Assembly: GCA_960531495.1 (NCBI GenBank)
Contig: OY482853.1
Span: forward strand, 27,282,411-27,346,410
Reading direction: 5' to 3'
Length of the DNA stretch: 64,000 nucleotides
From: Zeus faber
Taxonomy: Eukaryota; Chordata; Actinopteri; Zeiformes; Zeidae
Below, in pieces: positions 1 through 15,649 of this stretch; within the stretch, counting starts at the first letter, position 1, and each line of letters begins with the position of its first letter. The notes beneath the pieces were generated by a model. The model was not told the origin of the DNA and did no database searches. It saw nothing but the letters and a program-made list of their open reading frames with translations. The translations under genes were made by a program, and so were the position numbers.

Positions 1-121
1 TGGACCGAGGGTGGTGATGAGGGATGAGGTCCTGACGCTACCTCATGGGCGCCGTGGCAACCGTGTGGATCCCAGGTGGAGAGGCTGTCACGGACGCGTT
101 TTGGTTCGGGCGCCCACACTC
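1..121 (-). other. possible partial exon leaving the left edge
   Basis: On the minus strand a pyrimidine-rich tract ending TTGTGTTGCAG is followed at 121 by GC-rich sequence (GAGTGTGGGCGCCCG...) that contrasts with the AT-rich DNA upstream. One frame stays open to the window edge, but it matches no protein I recognise, so the exon could equally be 5' UTR. It lies downstream of slc25a36 in the same orientation, where human has SPSB4, but nothing here proves that link. Confidence 0.35.
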
Positions 122-3298
<3,177 letters not shown>

Positions 3299-6116
3299 AG
3301 AGTGTGCTCCTCAATTTGAGCAATAATGAGAATGTTACACTCACTCAATGGGGGGGGGGGGGCTCAAACTCCGGCAGTCCACGGAGCCCAGGCAGCGCTG
3401 CCAAGCGAGCTGCTGGAGCTCTGGGCTACGCGGGCTCGCAGCTTATACATTTAGTGATTTAAAGACTCAGACTCAAAATATGATATATTTCGCAATATGT
3501 CCACTTGATTTGCCCACTTGAGAGCTCCACGGACCAGATTCTACATCCATGAATTCTGCACTGCTGAAGCGCAAAAAAATAAAAAATAAAAAAATAAAAA
3601 AATAAATAAAAAAGGCGGTCAGAGTTTTGCTCGGGGTTACTTGTCCCCACCCCCAGGCCCTGATTGTAAGCGGTTCTTTGTTCTAATCCAGCTTCCAAGT
3701 GGTGCCGCTCTGGAACCAGGTTTCCTGTTCCAGAGCATTTCTTTTGCTTTCGAAGCATGTACTGGTTCCAGATTAGGCACCGGCTCTGAACTGGCCATCA
3801 AAATTAAGCCATTAAAGCCATGTACACAAGTCAAATTGTTGTTGTTCCATACTACTTTTAGTACTACACTTCCGTGTAAGACATTGGGTCTTACGTATCA
3901 TGTCCGCATATAAATATTCAGTGGTGGTGGTGGTGGGGAATAAAATAAATAAATAAAATAGCTCACCAAAGACTGCCAAGTTTAAGACACTTATACCACA
4001 TCCTGTTGTGTATGTTGATGAATGTGGATCATAATCGAAGAGCGTGTACCTGCAATTAGCATATGACACACCGTGGATGTTTCCATATAAGGCCCTTCAG
4101 CTTGGTCTGAGGGAACACAGGAATATGCCATGTAAACCATTTCCACAAATACTTAGAAGCATCCTTTATACACACCCTATACTGAAGTATGTTGGTGAAC
4201 TGATAATTGGACAGGCACAGGAAACAAGCATCCGAGCTTATTGTATGGGGCTTGAACAACGAGCAAACTCAGTTCAGTCTGTAGTAAACAATGCAGACAG
4301 ATTGTCACTGACAGGCTCAGACAAATTAATAATAATAAAAATGCAATCCTATGATAAAGTTTGAATTTCTGAAACAATTTGATTAGAAAATAAATACTTT
4401 GTTTCGAAGTTATAGACCCATTGCCATTTAAATTACATACAGGGCTCCAGCCCGCGACCATTTATGGAGACAGAGCTACTAGATTTAATTTGCGGGATAA
4501 TTACATAATTTGGTTATTTTATTTTTCCTCCTCCGCTCTCCATCCTTTGAGATTTTAGAAAGTGGCTCCAAAAAAAAGAAAAAAAAAAAAAAAAAAAAGA
4601 ATAAACCTACCTAATAAAGTGATTGTTTTAACTGAACCACCGCCACCCCCCCCCCCCGGTGAGACCTGGTACGCCGTCACGGACTGTGCGGGGCGTGTGC
4701 TGCTGGCAGAGCCTGGAACATATGTAGAGTCCGGATGGATTGAGCCTCTCCCAGAATACTGCCCCCCCCCCCCCTTTTAATTTACGTTTTCTTTGCATTA
4801 AATGAGCATAAAGCTGTCCCTGTACCTGCTAAGCTGGCAGATTGAGCATGCACAACAATGTCTAATCTCAATATCTAGCCATCGTTTGACCCTAGTGTGT
4901 GTGTGGTGGTTGGTAATGACGTAATGTATTGACCACATACCTCATGTTTAAATATTTCAATTTATTATTTGGTGTCTGTTTAAATAAAACTATTCAAGTT
5001 AATGATTTTTTCTTCTAAATCACTGCTTCACTTTGTGACTCTTTCCTTTAAACTAAAACAGCACATTGTTTTTTCTGCCAATTGTCAATTACCTAATCCT
5101 TTATCAGTATTACCAAAGCCTTTATCAGTAATACAGTTAAGATGGAAAAAATATCAATGTGTTGCGTTGCATGTTGATTTCAGTGGCGCACCTACATTTT
5201 GTGCTGGTGCACCTAAAATCTTCAGTAGGGAGCACCAAAGCTAAAAGTGGAAAAGGTTAGCCTGGAGCCGTGCACTTATAATCACAAAATGAATTGAAAA
5301 ATAGAATTTCTGTGTGTTAGTAGCAATTCCAATTTAATAACATGTCAACACATCGATATAGAATCGTATTGAGCCATCTCCTCAGTGATGAGATTGAATG
5401 GACTAGTGAGATCCTGCCCAATGCCCATCCCAAAAGGAAACTCCTTTGTAGACGGCTCAATAGGCTATAATACTTTTAGATACCATAAAAAAAGCAGGTT
5501 GGGCCTGACTTTTTAAAGCCACAAGTGCTTTGTGGATTTTGAGTAGGTGCGGTCTGAGGCGGTTCTATATTTGACACCCACCCCCCCCCCCCCACCCGTT
5601 TGCTTTTGACCTATTCTGGCTTTCTGCCGCCGGGAGGCAGCCAGGAGCAGTGGGCAGCATACAACGATGCGTACAGGGATCAATATCAGATGTCAATTGC
5701 TGGTCAGCCAACAATGTTTTTGATTTGCATCTGTTGTAATGTTTTTTTCAACTGGTTCAGTCCATTTGTATGGGTGACACGAGGATCTCGACTGTAGCAG
5801 AGGACATCTACTACCAAACAATTTGTGTGTGTGTACATCCACTCAATCGCCTGAGGAATGCGAAAATTAGTATACAGCGTGACTGCTACTGGGGCGGCAC
5901 TGTGTAGAAAAAGGAGATGACAAGGCAGAGGGGAACTAAAGGGAAAATAGGAAAACACACAAGGGCAGTAGAGGATCAATGTAAATCACTGTGTACATGT
6001 GTCTCCCTTAGTCAGAACGACCAGTTAATCACCAATAAATGTCAGTGACGCAGACAAGTCTTCAGTAATCATCCAGCCAGGCCTCGAGAGTCACACACAC
6101 TGCAGCTTTCCTGAAT

Positions 6117-6236
<120 letters not shown>

Positions 6237-8461
6237 TTTACAGTACCTGGCCATAGATATGGTTGCTATAAATATAGTTGCTATGGTTGCTAAAATAGAG
6301 CTAAAAACAGTAGATCCATGTCACAAATAGAAAACTGCTATTTTAGGACTGCACTCATGAATGCCATGAATGGAAAGGAAGACATTGATTCTTTGCAATT
6401 TACATGCTTCGGCGACCTATGGGAGTCCTACCAAGTGTTTAAAAATGTTCCTCCTTTTAGGGTTACATTTTGTAAATAAAGTACTATATAATTACCAGTT
6501 TGGTTGTAGTTCAGAAACTAGCAAAATAATCTCAGAAGAGACATTTTTATACAAATTGATCTATTTCATGGATTATTATACAGGGTATACGATTTATAAT
6601 ATTTTAGTATTTTGGCCATAATGCCAATTCCTAATACTAGTCAACCCCTCTGAAGTGCATTTAGGAACGCAGAAGTTATCCTGATGAGAAAGAGCTCACC
6701 AGGTTTATGCACAACCTGTATGATAATGAAAACTAACAATCATTCAAGTCAGCCCGACACAGCGCTGTACTTGTAAATACCTGTGCACCAATTCAATTTG
6801 TCACACTTCGCAGCAGTTGAAAACATGATGCAAATCATGTCTGCTCTTCATTGAGCTTTTTATATCTACTGTAAACACAGACACTGCATTGACGACACAG
6901 TCTGCCTTGCTGGACGTGTGGTCAGATTCTGAGTGTGATGCCCTTAAAATTAACTGGCTGTGCACCTCCACCACCTCGACTCACTGGTCCCTTAAATCAT
7001 TCCCGTCATAAATGAGTGTAAATCATTGACACCCACCTAAACAAAGGCCAATACTTTGAAGAGGCACTTAAGCCTTATTGTTTCTTGCGTCTTTAGACTT
7101 GGCAGTTGTTTTAAATTCAATGACATTACACATTTACATTGGAATTGTGGTAAAAAAAAATATCCCATTAGTCGAAATGATCCCGAAAGCACAAATAGGC
7201 AATAGTCAATTTGTCTCTGTCAATCCACCATCTAGTGACCATCAGCCACTCCGGGCCCTCTTGTGAGTGTTTTCCGGGGCACATGCAATCGTTGTGTTGT
7301 CAGGAATCATGGCTCATTGGCTGCCAGCAGTGGATCGATGGAGCCAGGATCCCCCTGAGCATTGACTGGATTGAACCATTAGGGGAGCAAAATTATGTGT
7401 GGGTGGATGCCGGCAAAGGGGTGGGGGGTAGTTTAGATAGAAATAAAAGGGATCAAGCAAATGGATATATAAAAGGATATATTACATTATAGGGTGAATT
7501 GCAGCGAATGGGAGGCAGATTGACATTTCGTCAAGTGGGAGGCCACTGCAAGGCTGGAAAAGTCACCAACACAGAAAGTAATGGCTTGAAAATATGTTTA
7601 AATAACATTGATAGTACAATATGAAGCCAACAACATTTAATGTTTAAACCCACAATATGGGCTCCAGTGAAATAGAGTATGTGAATGTGCTTGACTTGCA
7701 TGTAGAAATGCAGTAATTAAGTATTTGTAGCCTCTGTAATTATTACACATATAAATTCATTATTTTATCAGTAGCAAGTGAAGGGTTTGTTGTTAGAAAA
7801 GTCATCACAAGTCATTGGGCCACAGCAGCAAGATAATGTATTCCAACATTTATTACAACCCCCCCCACCCCTTACGGTTAAGACACATTTTTAAAAGACA
7901 TTTAAAAATGATTTTAGAACAAGTCATCTCTCTTATTCAATAAAGTCACAGTAGTAAATTTATAAAGGGAGTTGGGTTCATCTAGAACAGGCATTTCCCA
8001 TCAGCTAAGTGTAGCAGTATCGGCAGCAGGCTTAGGATTTATAGAACCAGAAACGTAGATTCTGATGCAGAAGAACTTGACTTATTTTTTTTTTTAAATA
8101 AACATATGGATAAATAAAGTCAGACTAGAAGTTTATGCTAAAATGAAGACCTCATAAAATTAAAATTTATAAAACTGAAATTAAGGGGTTCTGGACAGGG
8201 GTGAGACTCAGCGATGTCAAGAGTAATCATGAATCAGTATTTGCCTATTGGAGCAGCAGCAGAACTTGAGAACCCCTTACAAGCAAGACTGCCGGCCGCT
8301 GAGCCTAACTGAGAGAAAGACGACACTGCGGGGCTACTGTAGGCCACACACACACACACACACAAAGAGAAAGTAGCGACAGACTGACAGACAAACAGAA
8401 GCATAAACAAGTGTGAGGAGTCAGACGTAGCCTGCAGAAAAGAAAGAGCAAGATGTCTTAC

Positions 8462-8690
8462 CATGAAAGCAGCTTTCCAGACAGCCAGGCGGCTCTCGAC
8501 GCTCTCACACAGAAACGTGAACACAAACACAGCGACCAAGCGGGAAGACTCGTTCCTCGCGGTTTGGTCCAAAAGCGGGAGAGAACGGCCAGACGAGTGT
8601 GGGATGGAGTTTGAGTGTTTGTGTGTGTGTCCTCGTGAGAGTGTTTGTCGGCACGTTGCAGAGTTCTTGCTTGTGGCGCAAAAAAAATAA
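8462..8690 (-). other. possible exon with strong splice donor
   Basis: On the minus strand an open frame (DQTARNESSRLVAVFVF... to WKAAFM) meets the donor TTCATG|GTAAGA at 8462. The sequence is richer in CpG than its surroundings. The hydrophobic stretch resembles a signal peptide but no family is recognised. It could be a first exon, an untranslated exon or chance. Confidence 0.2.
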
Positions 8691-9602
8691 AAAAAGGCTT
8701 GGCTCCAGTTTACAGCATAGGCAGGATAATAGCCACCAGTGAGAAGGAGGGGAAGGGAGTCAGGGAAAAGGAAGAGTGATGAGAAGGGAGCGCTCTGAGG
8801 GTCTTGGGATCAAGAGGATTACAAATGAACGCACCCACTCAGTCTGGGTTAGGCTCCCAAAAGAAGAGAGAGACACACTGTAGCCTCACACCTTTAAAGA
8901 CACCGCCCATAAAAGGAGATAGACTGAGACTGACACACACATACTTTTTAAAAATATATTAAAAAAATAAATGCATTAGCACACTAAATGATTTAAATAA
9001 AGTGTTTAGGAAAAAGATACCAACGCCCTCCAGCGTAGCTTTGCAACATAACCATAAATCAGGCTTTAGGCTTTGTCCCTTTCCTTACCTTGATTCCATC
9101 TCATCGTTGTCTTAAGCAGCTTTTATACAAACATGTCAAGTCTTTGCTAGGCTTCATCTGTGATAAAATGCACACTCACTTCATTCATAATAGATTAGCG
9201 ATACACCATTCCCACCCCCTCACAAACGGGGAACTGCTGTCGCTGGCCTACGGGCTGCCTTGTTTGACGTGGCCTGATGTGTCGATAGGGCAGTGCCGGA
9301 GAACAAAATGAGGGGATCATAAGTAGACGCACAGAAACGCTGTAGGCATCTTCAGTGTGTGTAAGTTCACGTGTATATACTGTATGCAGAGTGAAAAGCG
9401 TGTGAATGATAGCGAGTGAAGCGAGACATGAGAGATGTTTTAATGCAGCAGACTGAATGACTCCAGCACTGGGAAGTATTTCAAAAAATAAATAAATTAA
9501 TTAATAAATAAATAAATATAAATAAAAAACACAGGCGGATGGTCGCAGAAAGACAAGCACACAAATGGGAGATGGAAGAGGAGGTTGGAGATATTGCATG
9601 CA

Positions 9603-11140
9603 AGGCTCGACATTAGCGCTTGCACGGGGCAACTAAACTCTGTTCGAGCAAGTGGAATGCCTCATGCAGTTATCCAATCGGGCAAGTGAAAAATAATTGT
9701 GATGGCTAACCTAACCTTATCTGAAAATAAACTGCATACTGTGTCGCTGCTGTGTTGCTTTTCAAAATGTGATCTCCAAACTTCGTATTCTATTGCTGAA
9801 GCAGCTGACCTCCGCGCAAGAGTCTATCTTAACTCGCGCATGGAGCCAGAGCCTGAGCTATTGTTCAATTTCAATAAAATCTCAGACTCTATAGAAGAAA
9901 TGTATATATTTTACAATATGTCCACTTGAGAGGGCAGAACAGAGTACCAGCATCTTGTGAGAAGTGCCATTACGCCAAAGAGTAGTAGCACTGTGTATAC
10001 CGGTGGTTACCGGCCCACTTCAAGCACTGAGTGGAGCAGCATGTCTGTCCACTGAGCCCCGTTAAATCAGCACAAGTAACGAGTGAATTCCAAATCTGAC
10101 ACTAGGGCTGCAGATATTACTCTATAAATCGCATTAAAATATGTATGTTTATTACTATTAATATTCAAATATATAAAAAAACAAGTTGGGGGGGTGTTAC
10201 ATATGGTTCCACATCTCCAATCAGAGGACCTCGTCTCCAAACAAAGCAAACAGAAACTCTAGATGTATTTAATTTACGGTTTCCTGCTGCGGCTCCACTG
10301 CGGAGCAGATCGCTCCTGAAAAAAATCCTGCCCGTGTCCTCACAGTCTGGTGGCAAATGCCCCGTGGCCCGGCAGTCTGCGAGCTGGAAGTTGGGAACCT
10401 CTGCACTAGAGGACATTGTCTGATGTTGGGGTTTATTTCCCACTTTCGTCACCACATCTGCAACATTCTGGTCAAAGGCGCTCTCTCCCACGCACACGCG
10501 CCGGAGGAGAGGGAAACGCGCCGGTGGGCTCGTGCATCTCCGCTGAGTTTGCACACTGTTACCAGGAATATTTCTCTCTAACGTGCGTGCACTGTGCAGC
10601 AACTGGATCAACTTCCATTGAACTTTATTGCTCATGTATGAATTGATTTGCTTACCTTAGCGAAAACATTTATAGTCAATTTATAAAAACAATACATAAA
10701 ATCGATTGACAAATTCAGCATTTAAATGGTGATATTTTTTTAATATTCAAATTCTATTAGAACTTCATTCCTGCATCATAATCCTCTATTATGGAGGAGA
10801 CCTTGTTATTAAATAGATTCTTTCACGTAACTTTAACTGAATAGCTTCGTATTGCTACATATCTTCAAGGTTCGATTATTTCAAAGCTCCGTCAGACGCT
10901 GTGCCACACATGATGATTATCGATCATTTTTAATCAATTTAACTCTAACGTCAATAGTTTGAAAAATGCTAAAAACAGAGAATAAATCATTTAATAAAAA
11001 TGAATACATATTCATTTCCATGTCGTCCATGCTGGCATTTCACTGGCGTGCTGTGACGTCACTCCCCCCCACCCCCTCCTACTCCCGCTGCCCCCTGATG
11101 ATTGGATCGCCTATCTGTCATCTTAGGTAGCCACAAGTCT
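9603..11140. mobile_element. hAT-like non-autonomous element (copy A, altered)
   Basis: The left end GGCTCGACATTAGCGCTTGC and the following ~170 bp match copy B at 27,981; further matches occur at AGAAGTGCC (~9,960) and at GTCCATGCTGGCATTTCA (~11,025). The right inverted repeat is not found. A GC-richer block at about 10,190-10,610 is absent from copy B and may be a separate insertion. Confidence 0.6.
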
Positions 11141-11587
11141 GAATCAAACTTAAGATTGGAGTTGGGTGTAGTTGAAACATTTTCTATACATGCTTAATAC
11201 TTTCCCCCCCCGTGTTCTTTCTTTATATTGGAAATATTGATTAAAAGATTATAAACTTATTAAAATGTTTCTGCCAGGATTTTAATTAAGATCGGGAAAG
11301 GGTGATTTATCAAATTTTATTTTCAATCACAATTTTGGCTTCCAACAATTATGAAAACAAAACGATTGTGCCGCATCCCATTTCACAATGATGTTCTCGT
11401 TCTGCCTTATGTGTTATAAATCCAGCCCGGCCCTTTCCTTTACAGCGGTGTGCTTTCGCCCCTCTCCAAACGGCGGGGTGGCCTTACCATGTGGCATGTT
11501 TAGTTCAACTCAAGCACACGTCACCTGTTTCCATGTCGGAATCCCATGAAGGGTCGTCACGCCAATCAGTTCTGCAATTATGCAGAT

Positions 11588-11810
11588 TTTTGGAGATGCT
11601 CTGACCCAGTCGTCTAGCCATCACAATTTGGCACTTCTCAAAGTTGTTCAGACCCTTACACTTGCCTATTTTTCCTGCTTCCAACACATCAACTCAGAGA
11701 ACTGACTGTTCACTTGCTGCCTAATATATCCCACCTCTTGACAGGTGCCATTGGAATGAGATGATTAATGTTATTCCTGTCACTGGTTTTAATGTTGTGG
11801 CTGTTCGGTT
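11588..11810 (-). mobile_element. Tc1-like relic, 5' fragment (same family as 52.3 kb)
   Basis: Read on the minus strand, it begins with CAGCCACAACATTAAAACCA-type end sequence near 11,808 and continues through the AGTGAACAGTCAGTT region to a short coding fragment ([20 protein letters not shown]). It stops near the transposase N-terminus; the 3' two thirds are absent. Confidence 0.82.
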
Positions 11811-12072
11811 TAAGTGATAACCCCGAGACGTAACTTATCCCAACCACATCACACGAGACCACCGTGTCCAAATCCTCCATCGGCTTCCACGCTACAAGCA
11901 CCACAACAGCTTCCAAGCAATTAATAAATAGAAAAAACAAACTTTATACTAATCCACCATTTTTATTGAAGGCATTTAGCTTCATTTAAGTGTGATATTC
12001 AAAAGAACACTGCATCTACCGCTGCAGGCGCAGCAGACATGCGTAACTTCCAGTTTGCTGTCTATTCATATA

Positions 12073-12494
12073 CAGGAACTCCTCACTTAACGACAGATAA
12101 GCAAGGACCCTTGTTATTTCCCAATGAGTGGCCGTGGCTATTGCAACACTAGTGTAGTGAATACTGACAGACGGCAGGAACAGGACTGAGAATGGTGATG
12201 AGATGTATATATTATATATATAGTAGTCTATATACATGCAGGCGGTTGGTGTAAGGGAGGAAGACGCGTAGAACAGAAGGTATTGGAGGCAGATGATCCG
12301 CTGTGGCGACCCCTAACCGGAGAAGCCGAAAGAAGAAGTCTATATAGTATATAAAGGGTGATACGCGATGAGATGCTTGACGCTGAGACGCGGTGCACGC
12401 AACGTGTACGCCGCGGAATTGCACGCAGCGTACAATACAGACTGGTCAGGGAGCTGGTCATAAGTCCGAACGGTCATTAAGTGAGGCGTACCGG
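12073..12494. mobile_element. 422-bp MITE-like element
   Basis: The ends CAGGAACTCCTCACTTAACG and, inverted, CCGGTACGCCTCACTTAATG match closely; CCTCACTTAACGAC-type ends are known for pogo/Tigger-like elements. The interior contains TATA-rich DNA and a dispersed motif at 12236-12337. Confidence 0.68.
12236..12337 (-). repeat. dispersed GC-rich motif, copy 1
   Basis: Read on the minus strand it contains AGGGGTCGCCACAGCGGATC and TCTGCCTCCAATACC, also found at 21265-21356 on the plus strand. It is a frequent motif in fish repeats; the parent element is not identified. Confidence 0.65.
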
Positions 12495-14349
12495 TACATA
12501 ATTTGTGTATAATAATACATCTGTGGTTGTAATGTTAATAAATTGCAATTATTGCATACATCATGTTTTCCATTCCTTAATAACATATTAAGGCCTTATT
12601 TTAAAATGCATAATGGTTTGATGAAGGAAAGGAACGTTTCAGAAATTTGACTCTTGCAAAAATATTTTTTATAATGTGGCTCATGAGCTGGGAAAGTACC
12701 ACTGCTATAGAATTATTTATTGATTGTGTTTAGTGAATAATACAGAATATAAGGAACTTAAAAGTTAATAAATCACGTACTCAATAGAAATCCTTATATT
12801 GGTCAAAAAAAAACAAAAAAAAACAAAAAAAAAACCACCAACCTGGCGCTGACATGGGTTTTCCTCAAACACAAACTTGAACTCACTCTCCTCCCAACCC
12901 GAGCTTGGTGGGCCCCCATCCTCGTAAGAGGAGAGTGATTAAAGAAAGAATCCGTGATTTTCAGTGATGTCTAGTATGACATATTTCTTTATTTATTTTT
13001 CTATGTTTTTTATGAATTTAAATTTTTTTTTTTATGAATTATATTGTAAGTTCAAGAAAATCCACTGTTAAAAACATTACTTTTTCAAAGTTATATAAAT
13101 GCATGTTTCCAAAGTCAATGAGTAATGGTGTTAAATAACCATGACTCAATATTGAGCACAATAAGCGTGATTATGAGTTTTTCCTGCCCTAAAAAGATCC
13201 CTGAAGAAAAAAAGTCTAAAACTTCACATTTAGGTAGTCTTCCATACCGAAGAACTTTAAGATACTCAACTGTATCGATGGAAGGATCAAATGACGATAC
13301 CGAGCGCTAATCAAGAGCATACTATATACACACATGGGCTTGCGGGAATGCTAAGTACGATAACCAAAACTTATTTGACATATCAAACCTGCCATGCCCT
13401 CATTCTCACTCAAGCGTGAGTTGCTGATTTTACCACGTGGAGATCAAAGTGTCTGGCCGCCCAAGACAGTGGGTGAAGTGGCAGACCATTTGTCCAAACG
13501 CCTTCCTTCCTACTAGACAGAGACGTGCTCACAGGCTGAGGATGAAGAGTTCTCTGCCGCCTCGATGTCTCTATTTACACATGAGCAAAACGCCGCCGCC
13601 ACCTCCCCCCACCTCTCGAGGTTGAAGCCAAAGATAAACTCAAAGCCAGGCAAGGCCTGTTTACATTGGGTTTGGCAACAGCTCGTTTCAAATACACTCC
13701 CATCGGTGGTGCAAATGGACCCTTATCTAGGCACTGATGTGAGCAATTAACTAAGTTGGCAGGATACTCTCCTCTCATATTGAACAAGAAGGTGTACTCA
13801 TTTACCATTGTGTGTGATCATTTTGCGCATATTGGCAGTGGAAGCTGCTGGCTGCTTTAGCTCTGAGTTGCATCCATGTCAAATGTCCTGACATGCAAGC
13901 ACTCTTGGTCCAGGCCATCTCAAACCCTGCCTTACATGATGTAGTGATCGAAGCTAAGACTCAATCCTGTTGGTTACTTTGCCTACTGTAGTTACAGGGC
14001 GTAAACTGCAGGTTTTACAAAGGAGAATTGGTTCAATAAGCATTTTAAACCCCTTTTACAGGGATTCACCTTGCATGAGCAACACACATGCCTGAGTAGT
14101 CTAATGGACTCACTTTCGCCATAATATAAAAAGGACCAAAGAACCTCAACTAAGATTGAGAGAAAAGACAATCATACTCACTTTTAAGAGAAGCCGGCTT
14201 AAAGAAAAATAGTAAAGCGGCAGATCATAATCACTGTTCAAGTATGAATACAAGACTGCAGCACTGTCATGGTGTTAAAGCGTATAATTTAAAATCAGGT
14301 GCAATGGTGGCCAACGATTTAAAATAAACATGTACAAAGAAACTGCTTC
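12495..14349. other. AT-rich non-coding DNA
   Basis: Poly-A tracts near 12,807-12,834 and otherwise no repeat or gene that I can name. Confidence 0.65.
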
Positions 14350-14516
14350 CTAGGGATGCCCCCAAATAGTCGACCAAACATCAACGAGAAGAGTCTTAGT
14401 CTAGTATGTTTTTAATTGATCGGTTGAACTAGGGGAAAAATAAAAAACTCCATTCGGGAGCTGTGCGTTCAAACCTATAGTATACTGTATGTGTAATATA
14501 TAGTAATATATTACCT

Positions 14517-14561
14517 GAACATATACTATATATTACCTGTAGTAATATATAGTATATGTTC
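14517..14561. repeat. perfect palindrome, 20-bp arms
   Basis: The left arm GAACATATACTATATATTAC (14517-14536) and the right arm at 14542-14561 are exact inverted complements around a 5-bp spacer (CTGTA). It lies inside the inverted-repeat element at 14350-15649. Confidence 0.97.
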
Positions 14562-14856
14562 TGCAGCGAGTAAGAGTCCGCAAATCAAGGAATCTGTGAG
14601 GTCAGGGTGGAGGGGGACTGTAAAGCTGGCAAGGCGGAGCAAGGAATCGAGACCACGGCCAGGGGTCTCTACCAAGGGGATGCCGGCACCGGGGAAACAA
14701 CCTCCACACCACAGTTCAGTGCAAATGATGTCGATATGTAATTAAAGTGTGTATAACCAGTATAATTAACAAGTCACACTTCACACCACTTGGGAACTAA
14801 ATGTATATTTTAAAGGCTTGGTTATTAGGTTTTGTATTTATCTGTAATGTAGCAGT

Positions 14857-15477
14857 GTTAAAGGGGACCTATTAAGAAAAACTCATTTTTTCAGTGCTTC
14901 TGCACATACATTTGGGTCTCTGATGGGCCTGTGAAAAAAGACAAGTCACTCAGTTTTTTTGTGAGCTGTCTCTTTCACAAAACATGTCCTAAAACAACCC
15001 GTTCACATTTACAGCCAACCCCTACGTCATGTTTGGTTTCAGGAGAATCTCTTGATCTGAGTAACTTAAAAATATTTCAAAACTATGAGGAATAAATACC
15101 AACTGTCCGTGAAGAAACTGCAGATGATGGAAATTTAAGTTAACTTTAAAAGAAAATAAGGTCAATAATTCTGCTATGCGTTTCTTAAAAAAAAAAAGGT
15201 ATTCGGTATATAGACTATACACTGCGGTGCACGATCCGCTGTGCGTTTCTCCAAACAAAACCAATAAAATAGAGTTTTTACTGTAGATTTATTTTATCTT
15301 ATTTTCCAACATTTACATGAAACAACACATTCGAAACAGCTCGTTTTCAGACAGGGTGGATTGGATGCATGTTTGAATGGCTCTAATACATAATCTGAGT
15401 GGTATTGGTAACTATTTAAAAACATGTTTTGGGGACCTCAGAGACCTATAAAGGAGCATAATTATTTTCTCTTTAAC
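14857..15477. mobile_element. non-autonomous DNA element nested in the 14.35-kb element
   Basis: The ends read GTTAAAGGGGACCTATTAAG and, inverted, GTTAAAGAGAAAATAATTAT, sharing GTTAAAG. The interior has no coding capacity. A diverged copy of its right half occurs in the opposite direction at 27.19-27.44 kb. Confidence 0.68.
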
Positions 15478-15649
15478 AAAGTTAGTTATGACATTCTTTC
15501 ACAGCCATGGAACTCTCACCATTTTCTGATGCCCCAAAATCCTATATTTAAATAATTAAATTGATATAAACGCGCAACGGTCAGTCGCCAATGGCTTGAA
15601 CTGATGATTATAGTCTGCTAGGAGAATATTTAGACGGGGGCAGCCCTAG

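Larger units (their letters stand above)
14350..15649. mobile_element. inverted-repeat DNA element hosting a second element
   Basis: The ends CTAGGGATGCCCCC (14350) and, inverted, CTAGGGCTGCCCCC (15649) match in 13 of 14 positions. The subterminal sequence (ATAGTCGACCAAAC) is typical of a fish hAT-like family. No transposase is present. The element at 14857-15477 lies inside it, and a perfect palindrome lies at 14517-14561. Confidence 0.72.

Noticed and set aside
4562..4780. 72-aa frame starting MAPKKRKKKKKK
   Set aside because: Poly-A and poly-C tracts create the Lys and Pro runs; no gene context is present.
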